A program made the translations under genes and the position numbers. This document shows, piece after piece, positions 22,823 to 30,438 of a stretch of DNA of 44,743 bases (the first letter of the stretch is position 1; every line of letters starts with the position of its first letter). The notes under the pieces are model-generated. The model was not told the origin of the DNA and made no database searches. It saw nothing but the letters and a program-made list of their open reading frames with translations. Origin of the DNA: Propionibacteriaceae bacterium (lineage in GTDB: Bacteria; Actinomycetota; Actinomycetes; Propionibacteriales; Propionibacteriaceae); the NCBI GenBank assembly GCA_017882685.1, contig JADGPA010000076.1, forward strand, positions 1 through 44,743. Reading direction: 5' to 3'.

Positions 22823-23602
22823 TCACCGGCCTGGAGGCCACGCCGTCGCGGCGACCAGCAGGACGGTCGCGCAGACTTCCACCAGCGCGCCGAGCACGTC
22901 GCCGGTCACGCCGCCGAGGCGTCGGACGCAGCGCACGATCAGCCAGATAGACGCCAGCACGGCGAGCGCAACGCCAACCCCCGGCGCCCAAAGAGGCTGG
23001 CCGGTGAGCGCGGCAACCCCTTGCGCCGCGGCGAGCCCGACCAGCCAGCTCACCACCGCCGCCGGTACGCCGACGCTGCCGGCAACCAGCGCCCCGAGCC
23101 CGTCCGGACGGGCCGCAGGCACCCCCTCGACGCACCCGAACAGCAGCGCTGCGCGCGAGAGGCAGACCAGCACCACCACCTGCAGCCAGCCGAACGGGCG
23201 GGTCAGGATGACCCCTGCCGCCACCGCCTGCAGCCCCACGGCAAGGACCAACGCAACCGTCCCCATCGGCCCTACATCGCCGCGTCGCATGATCTCCAGG
23301 GCCCGCTCGGCGTCCTGGCCGCTGCCGAGGCCGTCGGTGGTGTCCGCAAGCCCGTCCAGGTGCATCGCCCGCGTACCGAACGCCAGCACCGCCACGGCCA
23401 CAAGCCCGGCAACGATTCCGGGCACGCCCACCGCAACCAGACCCCAGCCGACGAGGCCTGCGCCCAGCGCGACCGGCAGCACGGCGAAGGGTGCCAGCAG
23501 CATCGCCGCGCGGGCCTCACGCCGTCCGATCGCCTCCGGCGGGCGCACCGGCACGATCGTCAGCAGCCCGACTGCGAGCCGCAGTCCGGCAAACCGGTTC
23601 AT
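22823..23602 (-). CDS. cobS: Adenosylcobinamide-GDP ribazoletransferase
   Basis: A 259-residue polytopic membrane enzyme that joins adenosylcobinamide-GDP to alpha-ribazole (phosphate) to give cobalamin. The metal- and substrate-binding motif HLDGLADTTDGLGSG is complete (about 69-83). The remainder alternates hydrophobic helices with few charges. Its ATG overlaps the cobT stop codon by 4 bp (ATGA), so the two are coupled. Confidence 0.95.
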   Translation of the reverse strand: MNRFAGLRLAVGLLTIVPVRPPEAIGRREARAAMLLAPFAVLPVALGAGLVGWGLVAVGVPGIVAGLVAVAVLAFGTRAMHLDGLADTTDGLGSGQDAERALEIMRRGDVGPMGTVALVLAVGLQAVAAGVILTRPFGWLQVVVLVCLSRAALLFGCVEGVPAARPDGLGALVAGSVGVPAAVVSWLVGLAAAQGVAALTGQPLWAPGVGVALAVLASIWLIVRCVRRLGGVTGDVLGALVEVCATVLLVAATAWPPGR

Positions 23603-24642
23603 GTCAGGTCGGAGAGCTGCGCGATCCCGTTGAGGGCAGCCACGGCTGAGCGCACCATCGGCACGGCGAGCACGGCCCCGCTGCCCTCACCGAGACGCAT
23701 CGAGAAGTCCACGAGCGGCTTGAGCCCGAGCCGGTCGAGCGCGAGGGCCTGGCCGGGTTCGGTGGAGCGGTGCCCCGCCTGCAGCCAGGCCTTCGTGCCG
23801 GGAGCGAGGTCCTCTGCCACCAGCGCCTCGGAGACGGCGATCACGCCGTCAAGGAGCACCGGGACGCCACGACGGGCAGCTCCGGTGATGAACCCGACGG
23901 CTGCAGCGAAGTCGGCCGCGCCGAGGGCTGCGAGGCGCTCGGTCGGGTCGGCGATGCGATCGCCTGCGCGGGCGATGGCCGCCTCGATCAGCGCCGTCTT
24001 GTGTGCAAGGGTGCCCTCGTCGATGCCGGTGCCACGACCGGTCACGGCTGCGGCCGGGACGCCGAGGCTTGCAGCGATCAGGGCGGCGGCGATGGTGGTG
24101 TTTCCGATGCCGAGGTCACCGGAGATCAGCAGCTGGGCGCCGTCGGCGATCTGCTCCGCGGCGATCTGGTCGCCGGCAGCGAGCGCCTGCTCAACTTCTT
24201 CGCGGGTGAGGGCGTCGGTGAGGTGGATCGCACCGGAGGACTGCCGCACCTTGAACCGGCTGATCTCTGCCGGCAGGTCGGGGAAGTCGACCGCTACGCC
24301 GAGGTCGTAGATCGAGACCCGGACGTCATTGGCCGCGGCGAGCGCGGACACCCCGGCGTGCCCACCGGCGATGCCGTACACCATCGCCGGGGTGATCTCT
24401 GTGGGGTAGGCGGACACCCCGTCCTGCGCGACGCCGTGGTCTCCGGCGAACACGATCACCCGCACGTCCTCGAGCTGCACCGGCGGGCACTGCCCTTGGC
24501 AGGCGGCCACCCAGGCGGCCAGCGTCTCGAGATCGCCGAGGGCGCCGAGCGGCTTGGCCTGCCCGTCGCTGTGGGCCCTTGCTGCGGCGTAGGCGGCGTT
24601 GCTGGGGGCCTGGACGGGGGTACTCAGGACGTACTGGATCAC
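23599..24642 (-). CDS. cobT: Nicotinate-nucleotide:dimethylbenzimidazole phosphoribosyltransferase
   Basis: A 347-residue cytoplasmic enzyme that makes alpha-ribazole phosphate, the lower-ligand nucleotide of cobalamin. It has VFAGDHGVAQDGVSAYP, GDLGIGNTTIAAAL and LQAGHRSTEPGQ. The catalytic Glu lies near the end, in LGEGSGAVLA. The GTG at 24642 is leaderless by pattern (TAGGGT at 24649-24654 on the minus strand, 6 nt upstream). There is therefore no room for a cobalamin riboswitch in the leader. It heads the cobT-cobS operon. Confidence 0.95.
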   Translation of the reverse strand: MIQYVLSTPVQAPSNAAYAAARAHSDGQAKPLGALGDLETLAAWVAACQGQCPPVQLEDVRVIVFAGDHGVAQDGVSAYPTEITPAMVYGIAGGHAGVSALAAANDVRVSIYDLGVAVDFPDLPAEISRFKVRQSSGAIHLTDALTREEVEQALAAGDQIAAEQIADGAQLLISGDLGIGNTTIAAALIAASLGVPAAAVTGRGTGIDEGTLAHKTALIEAAIARAGDRIADPTERLAALGAADFAAAVGFITGAARRGVPVLLDGVIAVSEALVAEDLAPGTKAWLQAGHRSTEPGQALALDRLGLKPLVDFSMRLGEGSGAVLAVPMVRSAVAALNGIAQLSDLT

Positions 24643-24648
24643 GCGTCC

Positions 24649-24654
24649 ACCCTA
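24649..24654 (-). promoter_or_regulatory. -10 box of cobT, sharing bases with the ATPase stop codon
   Basis: TAGGGT on the minus strand ends 6 nt before the GTG of cobT. Its TAG is the stop codon of the upstream P-type ATPase (24652-24654). Confidence 0.5.
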
Positions 24655-27474
24655 GCCACGACGAGCCCTGACAACGAGCTTGCGCGCTTCCTCGACCCAC
24701 AACACCGTCGATGCGCAGACGAAGCTGACCAACCACTGGGCCGGGCTGAGCGACGCCGTCTGGAACGCCACCTGCAGCCAGCCAACTTCCGTGATGGCCA
24801 CCTGCAGAAGGATCGCGAGGCCGGCGGCGGCCCACAGCCACTGGTTCGCGAACAGTCCGCTGAACACCGAGGCGGTCATGGAGCGGGAGTTGAAGGCGTT
24901 GAACAACTGGGCGAGCACGAGGGTGGTGAACCCGACGGTCCGCCCGACGGTCAAGGAAGCTGTGCCGGGGATCAGGCCGCCGGGAAGGCAGTAGTCGATG
25001 CTGACAAGGGTGACGGTCGCCATCACGACCCCGATCCAGATCACCCACGACCAGGTCGTGGCGTCGATGACCGGCGCCCCCGGACGGCGCGGCGGCCTCG
25101 CCATCACGTTGTCGGTCTCGGGGTCGACACCCATGGCAAGTGCCGGAGCGGAGTCCGTGACGAGGTTGATCCACAGGATCTGGGTGGCCAGCAGCGGCAA
25201 CGCGATCTCGTCCGGCCCGCCCGAGGTCAGGCCGAGCCAGCCGGCGAGCACCACCCCGCCGAACACCGTGCAGACCTCGCCGAGGTTGGAGGAGAGCAGG
25301 TACCGCAGGAACTTGCCGATGTTGTCGTAGATCAGCCGTCCCTCCCTCACGGCCGCCACGATCGTTGCGAAGTTGTCGTCGGCCAGCACCATGTCGGCGG
25401 CTTCCTTGCTCACCTCAGTGCCGGACCGGCCCATCGCCACCCCGATGTCCGCAGCCTTCAGTGCCGGAGCGTCGTTGACCCCGTCCCCGGTCATCGCGAC
25501 GACGTGCCCGCTGGCCTGCAGGGCCCGGACCAGGGCCAGCTTGTTGGCGGGCGCCACCCGGGCGTAGACCGAGGCCTCTGCCACCCGTGACTCCAGCCAT
25601 CGCTGGTCGCCGGCGTCCAGGTCGGCACCGGTGGTCACCGCACCGCCCGGCTCGCAGATCCCGAGGTCGGAGGCGATCCGCGTCGCCGTCGCAGGATGGT
25701 CGCCGGTGATCATCACCACGCGGATGCCCGCGCGCTGGGCCTCTGCGATGGCTGCCACCGCCTCCGCCCTGGGCGGGTCGATGATGCCGACCGCGCCGGC
25801 GTAGACGAGTCCGTGCTCGAGCCCTCCGGCGGTCTCGGTTCCCAGCCGCTCCAGCACCGAGTGTTGCTCGTCAGGAGGGAACCATGCGTAGCCGACCCCC
25901 AGCGTCCGGTAGGCGTCACCGGAAAGGCGCTCGATTCCGGCCAGGATCCGGGCGCGTTCGCCCGGGGTGAGGGGAACCGCCTCATCGCCGTGCTGGACGG
26001 CCACGCAGCGGCCGAGCAGCACGTCTGCTGCTCCCTTGGTGACGATCCCCAGGCGGGCCAGCGGACGGTGCCAGTGCACCGCTGACATCAGCCGACGCTC
26101 GGCGGTGAAGGGGATCTCGCCACGGCGTTCGAGCTGGGCCAGCCGCTCCTCCAGCCCGGCGACCTTGCGCGCCGCAACCAGGAACGCCGCCTCGGTCGGA
26201 TCGCCGTGCACCTCAACACCGTCCGCCGATTCGTTGACGACGGCGTTGTTGGCCAGCGCGCCACCCAGCGAGACCAACCCGACCTCGGCCACAAGGTCCG
26301 GGTCGTCCAGACTGCCCGCGACGGCAATCGGGGCGCCCTCCGCGCGATAGCCGGTGCCGGTCAGGCGCACCTCCCCCGAAGCTGTCAGCACCCGCTCGAC
26401 GGTCATCTCGTTGCGGGTGAGGGTGCCGGTCTTGTCAGAGGCGATCACCGTCGCGCAACCGAGGGTCTCCACCGAGTGCAGCCGCTTCACCACGGCCCCG
26501 CGCGCTGCCATGCGCTGCACCCCGATCGCGAGGACGACCGAAAGGATGGCCGGCAGCCCTTCCGGGACGGCGGCCACAGCCAGCGAAACCCCGAGCAGCA
26601 GGACGGTCACGGCGTCCGTGAGGGTGTGGACGTTGTTGGTGACAGCTGTGACCACCATCACCACCACGGCGATCGCTATCACGGTGAGTCCGAGCATCCG
26701 GGAGACGGCAGCCAGATCGCGTTCCAGCGGGCTGGGCTCTGCCACCGTCGACTCCAGTAGATCGGCGATCGTGCCGACCTCCGTCGCCATGCCGGTGGCC
26801 GTGACGAGGGCCCGCCCGGAGCCCTCCACCACCGCCGTGCCCCGGTGCACCATATCGAGGCGGTCCCCGATCCCGGCTGGAGCCGCCAGTGGCGCGGGGT
26901 CCTTCGCCACAGCCTCGCTCTCCCCGGTGAGCGCCGACTCCAGTACTCGAAGACCGCTCACGCTCACCAGTCGGGCGTCGGCGCCGACGGCGTCCCCCTC
27001 GGAGAGATGCAGCAAGTCCCCGGGCACAAGGTCGGCTGCCGGAACCTGCTCCAGCCGACCGTCGCGGACGACCGTGGCGCTCGCAGCTGTCAGCCTGGCG
27101 AGGGCTGCAACGGCGTCCTCCGCCCGACGCTCCTGGGCAAGCCCAATGGCGGCGTTCAGGACAAGGACCGCCACGATCACGAGGGCGTCCACCGGCAGCC
27201 CTTCCCCTCCTTCCATGACCCAGGCGATGACGGAGACCACCACGGCCACCAGCAGCAGGTAGACGAGCGGGTCAGCGAACTGGTGCAGCACCTTTCGCCA
27301 CCAGGGGGTCGGTGCACGTCTGACAAGGGCGTTCGGACCGTGGGAGGCCAGTCGTTGCGCAGCCTCCGAGCCGATCAGGCCGGCCTCGAGATCAGTGCCG
27401 AGCCGCTCGGCAACGGCTGCGGCCGGGATCGTCGTCGGATCCCAGTCGGCTGAATGGATCGGTGTCGCGGCCAC
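24652..27474 (-). CDS. P-type (P2, calcium/cation) ATPase
   Basis: A 940-residue cation pump of the SERCA/PMA1-like P2 type. In order it shows the actuator motif LTGESEAVAKD, the ion-binding PEGLPA in the fourth helix, the phosphorylation site DKTGTLTRNE, the ATP-binding VTKGAADVLL, then TGDHPATA and the hinge TGDGVNDAPALK. The C-terminal six-helix cation domain is complete. Helix four and six residues suggest calcium or a similar divalent cation, but the ion is not certain. GTG 27474 is preferred to GTG 27480 because GAGGTG stands 7 nt before it. The gene follows the DMT permease by 39 bp. Confidence 0.9.
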   Translation of the reverse strand: MAATPIHSADWDPTTIPAAAVAERLGTDLEAGLIGSEAAQRLASHGPNALVRRAPTPWWRKVLHQFADPLVYLLLVAVVVSVIAWVMEGGEGLPVDALVIVAVLVLNAAIGLAQERRAEDAVAALARLTAASATVVRDGRLEQVPAADLVPGDLLHLSEGDAVGADARLVSVSGLRVLESALTGESEAVAKDPAPLAAPAGIGDRLDMVHRGTAVVEGSGRALVTATGMATEVGTIADLLESTVAEPSPLERDLAAVSRMLGLTVIAIAVVVMVVTAVTNNVHTLTDAVTVLLLGVSLAVAAVPEGLPAILSVVLAIGVQRMAARGAVVKRLHSVETLGCATVIASDKTGTLTRNEMTVERVLTASGEVRLTGTGYRAEGAPIAVAGSLDDPDLVAEVGLVSLGGALANNAVVNESADGVEVHGDPTEAAFLVAARKVAGLEERLAQLERRGEIPFTAERRLMSAVHWHRPLARLGIVTKGAADVLLGRCVAVQHGDEAVPLTPGERARILAGIERLSGDAYRTLGVGYAWFPPDEQHSVLERLGTETAGGLEHGLVYAGAVGIIDPPRAEAVAAIAEAQRAGIRVVMITGDHPATATRIASDLGICEPGGAVTTGADLDAGDQRWLESRVAEASVYARVAPANKLALVRALQASGHVVAMTGDGVNDAPALKAADIGVAMGRSGTEVSKEAADMVLADDNFATIVAAVREGRLIYDNIGKFLRYLLSSNLGEVCTVFGGVVLAGWLGLTSGGPDEIALPLLATQILWINLVTDSAPALAMGVDPETDNVMARPPRRPGAPVIDATTWSWVIWIGVVMATVTLVSIDYCLPGGLIPGTASLTVGRTVGFTTLVLAQLFNAFNSRSMTASVFSGLFANQWLWAAAGLAILLQVAITEVGWLQVAFQTASLSPAQWLVSFVCASTVLWVEEARKLVVRARRG

Positions 27475-27513
27475 TATCACTCACCTCAGTGGGTTCCACT
27501 ATGCCCCCGCGGG

Positions 27514-28362
27514 TCACACCGCGAGCAGGACTGTTGCAATCAACCCCACCGCGAGCCCGACCCACTGGACCGGCGCGATCCGTTCCTTGAGCACGGTCGC
27601 GGCCAGCAGGATCGTGCCGGCCGGGTAGAGCGCTGTCAGCACGCCGATCACCGACAGGTCGCCGATCCGGACGCCGAGGAGCAGCAACGAGTTGGCGACC
27701 GCGTCCACTACGCCGCCGAGCATGGCCAGCCGGACGCCGCCGGTGCCAAGCGTCCGCCCGGTGCCACGGAAACGCACGGCGAGGAACCCCATCACGACCA
27801 GCATGATCAGGGCGTTGACGCCGCGGTTCATCAGCAGCGGCACGAGGCCGGAGTCGTCGGGCGCAAGGTCGATGAGCACGAGGAAGGCCCCGATCATGGC
27901 GCCGGAGCCGATCGCCATCAGCACGCCCGGCAACGTCGGCCGCACAGCGCCCAACTCCCGCACGAAGCCGACGAGCACCACCGCGACCAGCGCCAGGCCC
28001 AGGCCCACGAAGCCAGGGGTTCCGAGCTGCTCGCCCCTCGCGAGGCCGAAGCCCAGCGGCACGAGGGCGGAGATCACTGCGGTCAGCGGGGAGAGGATGC
28101 TCATCGGCCCGATCGCAAGGCACGCATACAGCAGCGCGATGGCGAGGCACCCGGTGACCCCGGAGAGTCCGCCCCAGAACACGGCTTCCGGCGACCAGCG
28201 TCCCGGCACGAAGGGCAGGAAGAGCAGGAGCACCCCCAGTCCGGTGGCCGCAACGATGGCGGTGACCAGCACCGGGTGGGAGCGCCGGGAAGACAGCCCG
28301 CCGAGAAAGTCGGCGGCGCCGAACACGAGCGCAGCGAACGTACCGAGGGCGGCAGTGAGCAC
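27514..28362 (-). CDS. DMT-superfamily (EamA-like) permease
   Basis: A 282-residue membrane protein with ten predicted helices in two EamA-type halves, the standard layout of drug/metabolite transporters. The second half carries the typical closing pattern AALYPAGTILLAATVLKERI followed by VQWVGLAVGLIATVLL. The substrate is unknown. The GTG at 28362 is used rather than an ATG 32 codons earlier. A TAGGGT box lies 7 nt before it, and the extra N-terminal residues are proline- and arginine-rich without family character. A LacI-type operator overlaps its -35 region. Confidence 0.85.
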   Translation of the reverse strand: MLTAALGTFAALVFGAADFLGGLSSRRSHPVLVTAIVAATGLGVLLLFLPFVPGRWSPEAVFWGGLSGVTGCLAIALLYACLAIGPMSILSPLTAVISALVPLGFGLARGEQLGTPGFVGLGLALVAVVLVGFVRELGAVRPTLPGVLMAIGSGAMIGAFLVLIDLAPDDSGLVPLLMNRGVNALIMLVVMGFLAVRFRGTGRTLGTGGVRLAMLGGVVDAVANSLLLLGVRIGDLSVIGVLTALYPAGTILLAATVLKERIAPVQWVGLAVGLIATVLLAV

Positions 28363-28369
28363 GATTTGA

Positions 28370-28375
28370 ACCCTA
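28370..28375 (-). promoter_or_regulatory. -10 box of the DMT permease gene
   Basis: TAGGGT on the minus strand ends 7 nt before the GTG at 28362. Confidence 0.5.
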
Positions 28376-28387
28376 CTGGGGGTCTGC

Positions 28388-28399
28388 GGAAGCGCTTTC
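28388..28399. promoter_or_regulatory. LacI-type operator near the DMT promoter
   Basis: GGAAGCGCTTTC is a near-perfect palindrome around CGCG-like AGCGCT, the core of LacI/GalR-family operators. It lies where the -35 element of the permease promoter should be, 177-140 bp upstream of the sigma gene, so it most likely controls the permease. Confidence 0.5.
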
Positions 28400-28538
28400 A
28401 GGGAATTGTTAAGGGGTGGCCGCCGATTGGGGACTCCGGGGCGTTGCGAAGAACGCACAAGTCTGCGAGTGTCAGAGTGTTAGAGCGGTCAAACCACGTG
28501 CCGACTCCGATGATCTGGCTCCCCAAAGGAGAAAGACG

Positions 28539-29336
28539 ATGGCACGTGGGAACTCCCCTGTCACCGACATCACCACCCGCGAACAGCGCACGGATGCGCT
28601 CCTCGCCCAGCTGGCCGGAACCGCTACGGGATCCGAGCGCGAGCCCATCACCGCCGAGCTCGTCGAGCTGAACCTCGGTCTGTGCGACGCACTTGCCCAC
28701 CGTTACGTCAATCGCGGCGCCGACCGTGACGACCTTGTCCAGGTTGCCCGGATGGCGCTCTTCATGGCCGTCGGACGCTTCCGTCCCGAAGCCGGCCGCT
28801 CGTTCGCAGCCTTCGCCGTTCCCACCATCACAGGGGAAATCAAGCGCTACTTCCGCGACCATTGCTGGGTGGTCCGCCCGCCGCGCCGCATCCAGGAGCT
28901 TCGCTCCCGGGTGAGCCGCCAGGGACAACGCCTCGAACAGTCCCTCGGACGCGCAGCGACCAATGCAGAACTCGTCGCAGAACTCGAGGTGGACGAGCGC
29001 CTGCTGCGCGAATCCCGGGTGGCCGACGGCAGTTTCCGTCCCTGGTCGCTGGACGCCCCCTTCGACGCCGACAGCGACGGCTCACTGGCCTCGACGCTGG
29101 CTGACGACGGCGAGGCCATCGACCGGCTGACCGATCGCCTTGCCATCCAGCGGGCGCTGTCGGGCATCAGCACGCGTGACCAGCTCGTGCTGCGGTGGCG
29201 CTTCGAGGAGGGGTGCACCCAGGGCGAGATCGGACGGCGCCTCGGCATCTCCCAGATGCAGGTGTCCCGGATCATCCGTCGCATCCTCGACAAGGCCCGC
29301 CGCTCTCTCACCGAGCCGGAGCCGCTGGCCGGCTGA
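28539..29336 (+). CDS. SigB/SigF-family stress sigma factor
   Basis: A 265-residue sigma-70 group 3 factor. Region 2 shows NLGLCDALAHRYVNRGADRDDLVQVA, with the core-binding and -10 recognition part FRPEAGRSFAAFAVPTITGEIKRYFRD. Region 3 follows at WVVRPPRRIQEL. Region 4 ends the protein with LRWRFEEGCTQGEIGRRLGISQMQVSRII. This pattern is that of SigB/SigF, not of ECF or housekeeping factors. The ribosome-binding site AAAGGAG stands 7 nt before the ATG. A SigF-type promoter lies 73 bp after the stop, before csbD. No anti-sigma (RsbW-like) gene is adjacent. Confidence 0.93.
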   Translation: MARGNSPVTDITTREQRTDALLAQLAGTATGSEREPITAELVELNLGLCDALAHRYVNRGADRDDLVQVARMALFMAVGRFRPEAGRSFAAFAVPTITGEIKRYFRDHCWVVRPPRRIQELRSRVSRQGQRLEQSLGRAATNAELVAELEVDERLLRESRVADGSFRPWSLDAPFDADSDGSLASTLADDGEAIDRLTDRLAIQRALSGISTRDQLVLRWRFEEGCTQGEIGRRLGISQMQVSRIIRRILDKARRSLTEPEPLAG

Positions 29337-29408
29337 GGCCGGTCAGGCGCTGTCGGGGTCCGACCCGGGTGCAGACCGCAGGTCGGAGGCCGCCTGGGCC
29401 ATGTCCAC

Positions 29409-29434
29409 GTTTGGTGCTCCTTCGCCACGGGTAG
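29409..29434 (+). promoter_or_regulatory. SigF/SigB-type promoter of csbD
   Basis: GTTT (29409-29412), 16 bp, then GGGTAG (29429-29434) matches the actinobacterial SigF consensus GTTT-N15-17-GGGTA. It is 39 bp upstream of csbD and just after the SigF-type gene, so the sigma factor probably drives its neighbour. Confidence 0.8.
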
Positions 29435-29472
29435 GTGATGGGGGTACGTATCAATCGAAGCAGGAGGATCAA

Positions 29473-29646
29473 ATGGGTATCGACGACAAGGCCAAGAATG
29501 CAGCCCAGGAGGCCAAGGGCAAGATCAAGGAGGGGTACGGCGACATGACCGACAACCCCGAACTGCAGGCGGAGGGCAAGGTCGACCAGGCCGCTGCCCA
29601 CGTCAAGCAGGCTGGCGAAGACACCAAGGACGCTTTCAGGAAGTAG
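29473..29646 (+). CDS. CsbD-family stress protein
   Basis: A 57-residue, highly charged, helical protein of the CsbD family (general stress response, sigma-B-controlled in Bacillus). The signature KNAAQEAKGKIKEGYGDMTD and the EGKVDQ repeat are clear. It has no membrane segment. A strong AGGAGG ribosome-binding site lies 5 nt before the ATG. The preceding SigF-type promoter fits the regulation known for the family. The GPGG-motif peptide follows after 18 bp. Confidence 0.9.
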   Translation: MGIDDKAKNAAQEAKGKIKEGYGDMTDNPELQAEGKVDQAAAHVKQAGEDTKDAFRK

Positions 29647-29664
29647 AACGAAAGGAACATCGGC

Positions 29665-29808
29665 ATGGCTGCCCTCTTGTGGGTTCTGGCCGCGGTCCTC
29701 GTGGTCTCCGGCGTGTTCGCGCTGGTGAGGGGTCAGATCCTCTGGGGCATCGTGCTCATCGTCGTGGGTCTGCTTGTCGGTCCCGGCGGGGTCAGCGTCT
29801 TCACCTGA
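29665..29808 (+). CDS. GPGG-motif small membrane protein
   Basis: A 47-residue peptide with two hydrophobic helices (LLWVLAAVLVVSGVFAL and ILWGIVLIVVGLLV) joined by a short VRGQ turn. It ends in GPGGVSVF, the motif that names an actinobacterial family of small membrane proteins. AAAGGAA precedes the ATG by 7 nt. It probably shares the SigF-type csbD transcript, which suggests a membrane-stress role. No function is established. Confidence 0.8.
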   Translation: MAALLWVLAAVLVVSGVFALVRGQILWGIVLIVVGLLVGPGGVSVFT

Positions 29809-29902
29809 TCCTTCGCAGTTTCACCCGCCGTCCGCTCTGGGGACCGCGGGTTCTGCATGTCTGCAGCGGTCGCAGAAGAAGACCGTGCGGGCCTCGGGGA
29901 AG

Positions 29903-30415
29903 TCATGAGGTGAGCGAGATTTCCACCATGATCTCGGCAGCCAACTCCTCGAGGTCGGCGCGGACGGCGGCCAGGTCTGCGTCCTGGGGCACCCGGGCGA
30001 CGACGCGTGCCTCGAACAGCCGTCCGCCGGCCATCGGCGCGTTCCTGGTCTCGCTGGAGAAGTCGTCGATGCTGATCAAGTGACGGCTGAGCACGGCCGA
30101 GATGTCGCGCACTATGCCGGGGTGATCATTGCCGAGCACGCCGAACGTCAGCTGGGCACGCTCGTCGGGCGCAGGTTCCGCTGCGCCGGCGTGGACGGTG
30201 ACCTTCAGCATGCCGTCCAGCAGGTCGAGGGACTCCCTCAGTGCTGCGACCCGGTCGTCGGGCACGGACACCACGACGATGCCGGCAAAGGTGCCGGCGA
30301 GCTCGGCGAGCTGGCTGTGCTCCCAGTTGCCGCCGTGGGCGGAGACGACTTCTGCGAGGGCTGTGACAAGGCCGGCGCGATCGTCGCCGACGACGGTGAG
30401 GACGAGACTGGACAC
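29903..30415 (-). CDS. Double ACT-domain protein (GcvR-like)
   Basis: A 170-residue protein made of two ACT domains: residues 1 to about 75 (LVLTVVGDDRAGLVTALAEV) and about 85-165 (LTFGVLGNDHPGIVRDISAV). ACT domains bind amino acids; this arrangement is typical of GcvR-like regulators and of unassigned actinobacterial proteins. No DNA-binding or catalytic domain is present. GTG 30415 is preferred to ATG 30424 because TAGCAT ends 7 nt upstream. It follows the epoxide hydrolase gene by 23 bp and may share its transcript as well. Confidence 0.85.
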   Translation of the reverse strand: MSSLVLTVVGDDRAGLVTALAEVVSAHGGNWEHSQLAELAGTFAGIVVVSVPDDRVAALRESLDLLDGMLKVTVHAGAAEPAPDERAQLTFGVLGNDHPGIVRDISAVLSRHLISIDDFSSETRNAPMAGGRLFEARVVARVPQDADLAAVRADLEELAAEIMVEISLTS

Positions 30416-30422
30416 GTTCGGC

Positions 30423-30428
30423 ATGCTA
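30423..30428 (-). promoter_or_regulatory. -10 box of the ACT-domain gene
   Basis: TAGCAT on the minus strand ends 7 nt before the GTG at 30415. The alternative ATG at 30424 would lie inside this box. Confidence 0.4.
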
Positions 30429-30438
30429 CCGGCAGAGG

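Noticed and set aside
22415-24310. 631-codon open frame on the plus strand over cobU, cobS and cobT
   Set aside because: All three cob genes have full motif sets; this frame is Arg/Pro-rich shadow sequence.
23770-25590. 606-codon open frame antisense to cobT and the ATPase
   Set aside because: Gly/Asp/His/Arg-biased composition and no family similarity.
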